Source: Euryarchaeota archaeon UBA125 (lineage in GTDB: Archaea > Thermoplasmatota > Poseidoniia > Poseidoniales > Thalassarchaeaceae). From it: DNA of 6,980 nt. Shown here piece by piece: positions 1 through 5,892 of the stretch. The notes beneath the pieces are model-generated. The model saw nothing but the letters and a program-made list of their open reading frames with translations. It did not search any database and was not told where the DNA came from. The stretch covers positions 1 to 6,980 of the forward strand of contig DAPV01000024.1 in NCBI GenBank assembly GCA_002502625.1, given 5' to 3'. The position numbers and the translations under genes were made by a program. How positions within the stretch are numbered: the stretch's first letter is position 1; every line of letters starts with the position of its first letter.

Positions 1-1121
1 GCGGGATAATCTTGGATATACCCCTTGAGATAGTCTGGACAAATTGGGTTCGAAATGTATCCCTCTATAGTATGGGATGAATTCGCATATCTGAACGGAT
101 CTAGCGCGATGTCTTCTAATGAAGTGATGTTTTCTCTAGGTATTTCTGTTGTTAGTTGATTTCCTAAATCTATGTCCAAACAAATGGTTGCCTTTCCGTT
201 ATCCCATCTTAGTCTTCCTTGCCATTCATCTCTATATTCATCGATAGGTGGGGAATCAGTTCCCGAAATTATTGCACATAAAGCATCATCTGCAGTAGGT
301 CCCCTGAGCATTAATCCAGTTGATTCGGAACGAAGAGTCCCATCAATTGTTACCATTTTTCCGATATCATATGATAAGCTCGTTGCATCAGCGGACCATC
401 TCAGATGGACTGGCCCTGCTTCTTGTTGAACAACTAAGTTTGTGGCTTGAGAAAACATTTGGAATCTTAAATTCCTGGAGTCGAATAATATCCATCCTGA
501 TAAACGAACTTTACTTCCTGCTTCATAGTGTTCTAAGACCCGGCCTTCCAGTCTAACATATAGCATATGATCTGCGTTTGAGTATGATGGATTATCTTGG
601 AGATAAAATGATTGTCTAGTGAGATTAGGAGCTAGTGCCTTTCCAACGTATCCTTCTACAGTTATTGATTCTCCGTCAAATGCTAAAGGATCTTTGGCTA
701 AATCGGACATACTGGTCCAAGATGGGGCAACGCTAACTCCTTCTTTTTGGTAGACTGCTCCTCTTCCACTAGATTGTAACCAGATACTCCCATTCCATTC
801 TACAATCTCTCCTTCCACATATACTATCGATCCTATTTCTGGAAGATTTGATTCATTGATATATCCATTTTTCACCCAACGAACTTCTGCGACGGTATAT
901 CCATCTTCTCGATCCATAACTTGCATGTCAATTCGATCATCTCCATCGCCGTAAGGGTCTCTAATCCATGAGGTTAGAATTCCTTCGATTTTGACCGTCT
1001 CTCTTGGATAGTTAGGAAGGTCTTCAATATCTATAAGATCAGGTTCTCTGACAACGGCATAGAAGTTCATTGTCATAACCAAAAGTAGTGAGGTTAGGAA
1101 CATCACCCACATGCGAGCCAT
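1..1121 (-). CDS. Membrane-anchored OB-fold repeat protein (partial, 3' end beyond window)
   Basis: The reverse strand is open from an ATG at 1121 to the left edge, giving 373 codons and no stop. Residues 4-24 form one hydrophobic segment (MWVMFLTSLLLVMTMNFYAV), a signal anchor or uncleaved signal, so the rest is probably outside the cell. The body looks like successive OB-fold-type beta-barrel units. Each opens with a [VI]-x-[ED]-G-x-[VIL] strand: KIEGIL at 44-49, TVEGYV at 154-159, TIDGTL at 258-263 and TIEGYI at 351-356. Unit 1 also has a VYVEGEIVEWNG strand at 100-111. Units 2 and 4 share a longer repeat (137-159 and 334-356). OB folds bind nucleic acid, sugars or protein, and nothing here shows which. 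An in-frame TAA lies a short way upstream of the ATG with no ATG between them, so 1121 is the natural start; Met4 is an alternative. No Shine-Dalgarno is evident. The gene diverges from the one at 1228. The coding call is strong, the fold is inferred, and the function is unknown. Confidence 0.85.
   Translation of the reverse strand, partial: MARMWVMFLTSLLLVMTMNFYAVVREPDLIDIEDLPNYPRETVKIEGILTSWIRDPYGDGDDRIDMQVMDREDGYTVAEVRWVKNGYINESNLPEIGSIVYVEGEIVEWNGSIWLQSSGRGAVYQKEGVSVAPSWTSMSDLAKDPLAFDGESITVEGYVGKALAPNLTRQSFYLQDNPSYSNADHMLYVRLEGRVLEHYEAGSKVRLSGWILFDSRNLRFQMFSQATNLVVQQEAGPVHLRWSADATSLSYDIGKMVTIDGTLRSESTGLMLRGPTADDALCAIISGTDSPPIDEYRDEWQGRLRWDNGKATICLDIDLGNQLTTEIPRENITSLEDIALDPFRYANSSHTIEGYISNPICPDYLKGYIQDYP
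54..122 (-). repeat. Protein-level repeat copy 2 in the OB-fold protein
   Basis: This encodes residues 334-356, the second copy of the segment at 137-159. Shared positions include S-L/M, D, A, D-P, an aromatic residue, and the closing T-I/V-E-G-Y-I/V. The window ends 17 residues later, so the unit that follows this lead-in is cut off. Confidence 0.65.
645..713 (-). repeat. Protein-level repeat copy 1 in the OB-fold protein
   Basis: This encodes residues 137-159 of the OB-fold protein. It aligns without gaps to residues 334-356 as S-[ML]-x-D-[LI]-A-x-D-P-[LF]-x-[FY]-x4-[SH]... ending T-[VI]-E-G-Y-[VI]. The match is in amino acids rather than DNA, so it points to an old duplication of an OB unit together with its lead-in segment. 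Confidence 0.65.
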
Positions 1122-1227
1122 AGGCCTCGCTGTAGGAGGCGACAATTCAACTTACTGTCTTCTGAAAATTGCTTGAACAATGGAAATTAGCCGACGTGGC
1201 TATTTGTGAATACCTTCTCGGAGGTTC
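1122..1227. promoter_or_regulatory. Divergent intergenic region, presumed promoters for both flanking genes
   Basis: This 106-bp gap separates two genes that start in opposite directions, so both of their promoters should lie here or extend into a coding start. The middle (about 1160-1190) is AT-rich. I could not find a convincing archaeal BRE/TATA pair on either strand. The role is inferred from gene layout only. Confidence 0.4.
1220..1225 (+). promoter_or_regulatory. Possible Shine-Dalgarno (GGAGGT), unusually close to the start
   Basis: GGAGGT matches the archaeal 16S anti-Shine-Dalgarno well but ends only 2 nt before the ATG at 1228, closer than the usual 5-8 nt or so. The next in-frame Met (residue 15) lies inside the signal peptide and would destroy it, so the start is unlikely to move downstream. 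Either the site works poorly or the match is chance. None of the other starts in the window has a comparable match. Confidence 0.35.
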
Positions 1228-2574
1228 ATGAAGTGGAGTCGAATAGCAACCTCTCTGCTGCTAATCCTAATGCTTATGTTTCCAATTTCTTCTCCCTCAT
1301 CTATTGCTTTAGGAACGTACAATCAATCGATGTTCGATGAAGGAAATCAAACTACAAACGACCTAAATCGTAGCGAATTGTTAGCCTCTCTTCCAGTTTG
1401 GTCCATTGGTGATTCTTGGACTTATGCTGTTTCTTTAGATGCGGTTTCTTTGGTTGAGGAAGCTGAAACAATTGAAGGAGCCTCTTTAGATATACTTACT
1501 GGGACTGCTACAAGAACCATTACTGCAATCTATGAGTCTTCTGTAAACGGTTCTTCTCCGGAATATATTGTATCAACCATTCTTGGAGCATCTGGCTCTG
1601 GAGTATTTCCTCAAGGTCCCATAGATGTCTCAGGTAATTTACTAATCGGGATGGCTGAAGTGATGAGGGTAAGAGTTTCTGATTTGGCAATTGTACATAT
1701 CTCCAGAGATTTTGATATTGATTTTTCAGCAGGCCCAATCCAGTTAGATATGGCAGATGTAATCGAGAACACCTCTTACTCGCCTTCCTACGAATTCTAT
1801 GATTTTCCTATCCGAGAATCTGATGTCCACTTTCTTTCGCTTGAACGCTCTATGACTTGGGATGGTGATGGATTAGTTTCTTTCCCCGGCGATACAGTTG
1901 TGAATAATACTGAACGAGAAACTCAGCCTGCGAGTAGAATTGAATCATCCCAACTTTCTTACCCTTGTCCTTCTGAATCGATATCTATTGTTGAAAAGGC
2001 TTCAGATGGAGTCTTAGTCGAAGAACATCATTATTGTGCTGATGTCAAAAATGATGTATATTGGTATACTGAAGATGTTGGGCTGAATGGAGTTAAAGGT
2101 ACCTTTAATTTACTTTCATTTTCTCCTGCTGGGACTACTCCTGGTACACAACTTGCTCCTGAAGTGATTGTGGAATTAGGGTTGAATGATATTGGAAAAG
2201 AATTGCCACTGAATGTTTCAGTTTCAACAAGATCTTCCGATGGCTCTCCAACGTCACGGACAATTCACTTGTATACAATGGATGAGGTCATCGAATCTTC
2301 CACATCAGATGGTGAATTATTATTGTCAATTAATTCAACTACTTTGGAAGACAGTACAGTTTCTGTATCTGATTGGTCTAGTCATGCGATTATTGCTTGT
2401 ATTGGCCATGATCCATCTTCTCTAACATATACTGCTTGTGGTGCTGCTGAAATCACTATTCAAGGTTCTGCGATGGGTGCTCTGATTAGGGGGGAAACCG
2501 TTTCAGATATTGTCAATATCATCGGAGATTTCAGTATCTCTACTGAGCAAGCCACGCGGTTGATTAGGCTCTGA
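1228..2574 (+). CDS. Secreted protein of unknown function with W-x-x-G-D-S-W motif
   Basis: The product has 448 residues and I do not recognise a named family. Residues 1-28 are a typical signal peptide (MKWSR followed by a Leu/Met-rich core, cleavage probably near Ala27). No C-terminal membrane segment and no lipobox Cys are visible, so the mature protein is probably released or held by partners. After a Ser/Asn-rich linker comes PVWSIGDSWTYAV (56-68), a motif also seen in the minus-strand neighbour. A later VYWYTEDVGLNGVKGTFNLL segment (277-296) resembles the closing strands of that neighbour's domain. Four cysteines form two close pairs (247/270 and 391/404) that could be disulfides. Eight N-x-S/T sequons (32, 40, 47, 107, 181, 226, 329, 369) suit archaeal N-glycosylation. 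The composition is beta-rich and acidic. The last 24 codons overlap the neighbour's 3' end on the other strand. Coding status and export are secure; function is unknown. Confidence 0.85.
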   Translation: MKWSRIATSLLLILMLMFPISSPSSIALGTYNQSMFDEGNQTTNDLNRSELLASLPVWSIGDSWTYAVSLDAVSLVEEAETIEGASLDILTGTATRTITAIYESSVNGSSPEYIVSTILGASGSGVFPQGPIDVSGNLLIGMAEVMRVRVSDLAIVHISRDFDIDFSAGPIQLDMADVIENTSYSPSYEFYDFPIRESDVHFLSLERSMTWDGDGLVSFPGDTVVNNTERETQPASRIESSQLSYPCPSESISIVEKASDGVLVEEHHYCADVKNDVYWYTEDVGLNGVKGTFNLLSFSPAGTTPGTQLAPEVIVELGLNDIGKELPLNVSVSTRSSDGSPTSRTIHLYTMDEVIESSTSDGELLLSINSTTLEDSTVSVSDWSSHAIIACIGHDPSSLTYTACGAAEITIQGSAMGALIRGETVSDIVNIIGDFSISTEQATRLIRL

Positions 2575-3663
2575 ATCTCTTCCTTTTTCTCTCATATTCC
2601 TGTCCAAATCTACAACTTTCTCAGCAATGTTATCGATGTAATCGGCTTCCTTTACAATATTATATGCTCGAAAACCGACCCATCCGAGTATAGTTGCAAA
2701 AGCAATTGCAACTAATATAAATGCAAAAATTGTCCCAGTTCGGTCACTTCCTGTGACTTGTACATTTCTAGCATCTTCAAAATTATATGACCATTCAATG
2801 GCTTGTAAAACAAGAGTGACTTTCCCATCTTCTCTAGATTCTTGTTGCAGGACATATCCTTCATCATGGACCCATAACTTGTCAGAACGAAGTCCTCCGG
2901 TTTCTTCAATTGTGACAACTGTGGTTGATTCTTTGATTTGGGAGCCTTCACCAACATAAATATCCGATTCTTCCCCCGCTGTCCATATTGAACTGATTAC
3001 TTCACTAATAGTGATTTTTTCTGTTTCATTCCAAGGCCCTCCATTTTCGCGTGTTCGAATAGAACTTGTAGTCTCTGTTTCTTCTTCTACAGTCCATGAA
3101 TCTCCTGTTCTGAATTGCTCTGGCCAATCTCCTGAACGAGTAGAATTTGACCAAATTGTTGCCTCAACTTCTACAGAATTTTCCTCGCTTCCTACTGTGA
3201 AGTTCACCATGAATAGAGTAATTGTTTTAACATCTGTAAATGGGGAAATAATTCCAATTCGATCCACTGGTTCCCATACTTGACGATCAGTATTGATTGT
3301 AACAAAAAGTTGGTCTGATTCAAATAACGTACTTTGATTAGTCCAATTTGCAATTAATTCGATTCCATGGGTTTGAGTAGCTTTAGAACACTCTCCTTCC
3401 CATGCGCTTCTTGTGCAATCATCGTTTCCGTTATATCGGGTTGTCAATCGATCGTTGCCAATTCTATCTACTGATTCAGGTGTAGTACCGTTGGCTAGAT
3501 ATTGATTCATAGTTTCAATTGCAAATGTGTCATATCCAACATACACAAAAGTATCTCCATCGGTCCATTCTGGAGACATCACTTCAGCACTAGAAACAGT
3601 AGACGTAAGAAGAATAATGAGAGTTGATAACGCCATACAACGTATACTTCGCACCCCTCTCAT
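2503..3663 (-). CDS. Type I membrane protein of unknown function, W-x-x-G-D ectodomain
   Basis: The product has 386 residues and no family I can name. Residues 1-26 are a signal peptide (MRGVRSIR, a hydrophobic core, then SSA before Glu27). A single C-terminal transmembrane helix lies at about 310-334 (TGTIFAFILVAIAFATILGW...), followed by a charged cytoplasmic tail of about 50 residues. The ectodomain holds two motif copies, SPEWTDGDTFVYVG (30-43) and WPEQFRTGDSWTVEEE (180-195), suggesting two related units. The second runs on through strand-rich sequence to DKLWVHDEGYVLQQE (261-275) and a closing LVLQAIEWSY segment. C83 and C92 may form a disulfide. Six N-x-S/T sequons (58, 106, 109, 154, 173, 212) all lie on the predicted outer side, which supports the topology. 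The ATG at 3663 gives a proper positively charged N-region; Met10 would remove it. No Shine-Dalgarno is visible. The gene diverges from the protease gene and overlaps the secreted-protein gene by 72 bp at its 3' end. Confidence 0.85.
   Translation of the reverse strand: MRGVRSIRCMALSTLIILLTSTVSSAEVMSPEWTDGDTFVYVGYDTFAIETMNQYLANGTTPESVDRIGNDRLTTRYNGNDDCTRSAWEGECSKATQTHGIELIANWTNQSTLFESDQLFVTINTDRQVWEPVDRIGIISPFTDVKTITLFMVNFTVGSEENSVEVEATIWSNSTRSGDWPEQFRTGDSWTVEEETETTSSIRTRENGGPWNETEKITISEVISSIWTAGEESDIYVGEGSQIKESTTVVTIEETGGLRSDKLWVHDEGYVLQQESREDGKVTLVLQAIEWSYNFEDARNVQVTGSDRTGTIFAFILVAIAFATILGWVGFRAYNIVKEADYIDNIAEKVVDLDRNMREKGRDSEPNQPRGLLSRDTEISDDIDNI
2576..2593 (+). terminator. Possible T-rich archaeal terminator after the secreted-protein gene
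   Basis: An unbroken 18-nt pyrimidine run including TTTTT begins 2 nt after the plus-strand stop. Archaeal termination often uses U-rich tracts without a hairpin, so this fits. It also encodes Arg-Glu-Lys-Gly-Arg of the minus-strand gene, so its composition may simply reflect that coding. Confidence 0.25.
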
Positions 3664-3753
3664 GTTACTCGCATACCCTATCTCCGCTTCATTCCGTCGC
3701 TAATACGCACTCTTTTGCGTTGGTTTCTTGAGTACCCCCTATTACCCGATGTC
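3664..3753. promoter_or_regulatory. Divergent intergenic region between membrane protein and protease
   Basis: About 90 bp lie between the minus-strand ATG at 3663 and the first plus-strand ATG at 3754. Promoters for both genes are expected here, but I see no clear TATA box, BRE or Shine-Dalgarno on either strand. Part of it (from TTG at 3715) is also open in frame with the protease, so the true gap could be as short as 51 bp. Confidence 0.4.
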
Positions 3754-5883
3754 ATGTTACCACTAATGAGGAGCCTATCTGGCTTGTTCGCAATTGTTGT
3801 GATGTGTCTTTTTCTTGTTCCGATTTCAGCTCCTTTGGCGATGGTCGGAGAAGAGTCTTCAGTTGATGAATTACCATGGTGGGAAACGACCAATATGGAC
3901 AAGGATAGAGATCAGATTCATGATGCTGTATGGATGGCTGTTGCCGGAATGAGCGGAGGTGATTGGGTCGATGACGACGGACGCATCGGAGTAATTGTTG
4001 ATTTTGATCATACTCCTACAGAAGAAGATGAAGTTTTGTTGGAGAATTCTATTGATTTCATTGTTCAATGGAGATATCATTTGATTGATTCAATAGCTGG
4101 AAAGGTGGCAGTAGATCACTTGTTTGAATTAACAGAGATAGAAGGAGTAGTGTTAGTAGAATTAGATGGCAGACTCGAAGTTCAGATGGAAGATGTAGTC
4201 CCTTACCATGGAGTTGACACTGTATGGGAAGAAACAGGTTATACTGGAACAGGGTCAGTTGTTGCAATAATTGATACTGGAATTGATTCAGATCATGCTG
4301 GATTAGACGATCTTGATGATAATAACGAGACTGATGACCCGAAAGTAATTGCTTTCTATGATCCAGTAAATACTCCTGCTCTAACAAATGGCACTGAGGT
4401 CAAGGCCTATGATGACCAAGGACATGGTACACATTGTGCTGGAATTACAGCAGGCACCGGTGCACCTGAGATGGTTCATGTCGGAGTAGCGCCTCAAGCT
4501 CAACTGGTTGGAGTCAAGGTACTCGATTCTGGTGGCTCTGGTTCCTTTGCTACAGTAATGGCAGGGATGGAATGGACTGTTGAGAAAAAGCATGTGTTCA
4601 ATATTCGTGCAGCTAGTATGAGTTTGGGTGGTCCTGGTGCTATTGAATGGACTTCTTCAGAAGAAGAATCAGTCAATCGAATGGGTAACAGAATGATGGC
4701 TGAAGGAATTGCTCTTTTCATTGCAGCAGGTAATAGCGCAGGACCTGGGACAATTGGCACTCCTGGAAGTGCAGAAGATGTCATTACAGTCGGTTCACTG
4801 GATAAAAATGGAGCAATAGCCCCGTATTCTAGCGAAGGTCCAACAGAAGAGAATCGAGTCAAGCCAAATATTGCTTTTATTGGATCCGATGTGATGGCTC
4901 CAGATTTCAATACAGGTACAGGATACACTGCCAAGTCAGGAACTAGTATGGCAACACCAGGTGCTGCTGGACTAGCGGCATTAATGTATCAGGCGAATCC
5001 CGATATTTCACCCTTTGATGTCCGTAATATCATGCAAGAGACATCAATTTACCGTCAATGTCACTACATGCTTGCGAATCAACCATGTGCTGAAGATCTA
5101 ATTCCTAAGAATCGTCAGAATAATGTATATGGTCACGGCGAAACGCGATCACCTGAATCGGTTGCTGAAGCAGCTAACTATGTCTATGGACTTGATATGG
5201 GGATGAACATCTCTCTCATTTCGGAGCCTACACTTGACAATAAGATACATGTTTCCCCAGGTGAAGGAATTGATTATTCTCTTACTGGTGACCCTGTTGA
5301 AGTTCAATGGAGAACATGGGATATGAGAGATACTTGGATGGATCTTGTAGGTCATGATTTAGGCGATGAAGAGGCAACAATAACTCATACAATGTTGGTT
5401 GATAGATTACAAGAACTTCCTGATGTGGAAATTGAAGGTAATCACACTATTCTGTTACGTTCACTTCGTGGTCCTAATGCCTCAGCGAATATGGTGACTC
5501 ATATCCATGTAATGGGTTCAGAACCAATCCAAGATATTGTAGAAGAAACATCTAGCACAGTGTTTGCATTATCTGCAATAATTGTACTAATGTCTACAAT
5601 TATAGGGGGTTTACTCATTATTCTAATGAGGAATTCTAATTATGAAGAAATTCCTTTTGAAGACGATAATGAAGATGTTGCACCTACATCAGTAACCTTA
5701 ACCGATATTGATTTCAAAGCTAAGTTTGACACTAAAATATCCTCTTTATCAGAAAATCTGAAAAGTACCGAAGCGGCTTATTCTAAGATGACTGTTCAGG
5801 AATTGAAATCAATTCTTTCAGAACGTAATATGTCCACTTCAGGTAGAAAGGCAGACCTTGTCCAACGATTACTCGATGAATGA
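3754..5883 (+). CDS. Membrane-anchored subtilisin-like serine protease (S8) with cytoplasmic SAP domain
   Basis: Numbering is from the ATG at 3754 (709 residues). Residues 1-29 are a signal peptide (core LFAIVVMCLFLVPIS). A propeptide of the I9/subtilisin-inhibitor type follows at about 50-147, including IGVIVDFDHTP and an IAGKV...LFELTEIEGVVLVE stretch. The S8 catalytic domain spans about 150-440. Its key residues are all present: Asp174 in AIIDTGID, His224 in GHGTHCAG, the oxyanion Asn327 in IAAGN, and Ser398 in SGTSMATPG. An Asp-rich loop (185-195) may bind calcium. C436 and C445 could form a disulfide. A beta-rich domain (about 485-590) leads to one transmembrane helix (about 602-625). 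An acidic cytoplasmic linker then ends in a SAP domain (676-709). Five sequons lie outside (191, 212, 485, 563, 575). The protease should cleave proteins at the outer surface after propeptide removal; substrates are unknown. The ATG at 3766 gives an equally good signal peptide. A TTG at 3715 adds 13 residues without benefit. The next gene starts 9 bp downstream, suggesting an operon. Confidence 0.95.
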   Translation: MLPLMRSLSGLFAIVVMCLFLVPISAPLAMVGEESSVDELPWWETTNMDKDRDQIHDAVWMAVAGMSGGDWVDDDGRIGVIVDFDHTPTEEDEVLLENSIDFIVQWRYHLIDSIAGKVAVDHLFELTEIEGVVLVELDGRLEVQMEDVVPYHGVDTVWEETGYTGTGSVVAIIDTGIDSDHAGLDDLDDNNETDDPKVIAFYDPVNTPALTNGTEVKAYDDQGHGTHCAGITAGTGAPEMVHVGVAPQAQLVGVKVLDSGGSGSFATVMAGMEWTVEKKHVFNIRAASMSLGGPGAIEWTSSEEESVNRMGNRMMAEGIALFIAAGNSAGPGTIGTPGSAEDVITVGSLDKNGAIAPYSSEGPTEENRVKPNIAFIGSDVMAPDFNTGTGYTAKSGTSMATPGAAGLAALMYQANPDISPFDVRNIMQETSIYRQCHYMLANQPCAEDLIPKNRQNNVYGHGETRSPESVAEAANYVYGLDMGMNISLISEPTLDNKIHVSPGEGIDYSLTGDPVEVQWRTWDMRDTWMDLVGHDLGDEEATITHTMLVDRLQELPDVEIEGNHTILLRSLRGPNASANMVTHIHVMGSEPIQDIVEETSSTVFALSAIIVLMSTIIGGLLIILMRNSNYEEIPFEDDNEDVAPTSVTLTDIDFKAKFDTKISSLSENLKSTEAAYSKMTVQELKSILSERNMSTSGRKADLVQRLLDE
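5779..5880 (+). other. SAP domain at the C-terminus of the protease
   Basis: The last 34 residues fit the SAP consensus: M-T-V-Q-E-L-K for helix 1, then L-S-E-R-N-M-S-T-S-G-R-K-A-D-L-V-Q-R-L-L for the turn and helix 2. SAP motifs (SAF-A/B, Acinus, PIAS) usually bind DNA or RNA. The domain lies after the membrane helix and so on the cytoplasmic side. Confidence 0.85.
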
Positions 5884-5892
5884 GCCGATTCC

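Noticed and set aside
172..429. An 85-codon plus-strand frame (and an overlapping one to 556)
   Set aside because: Both lie opposite the OB-fold repeat gene, which is open across the whole segment and carries the internal repeats.
1166..1179. A short imperfect inverted repeat (ATTG...CAAT) in the first divergent gap
   Set aside because: Only 4 bp per arm pair, which is expected by chance in AT-rich sequence, and there is no second copy in the other divergent gap to suggest a shared operator.
4058..4387. A 109-codon minus-strand frame rich in Leu and Gln
   Set aside because: It is opposite the protease propeptide and the start of its catalytic domain; the Leu/Gln-rich composition is typical of reading the complement of Asp/Glu/Asn-rich codons.
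4500..4934. A 144-codon open frame on the minus strand within the protease gene
   Set aside because: It lies wholly opposite the S8 catalytic domain, whose motifs are conserved in the plus frame. The minus product has no recognisable domain or export signal, so it is an antisense shadow.
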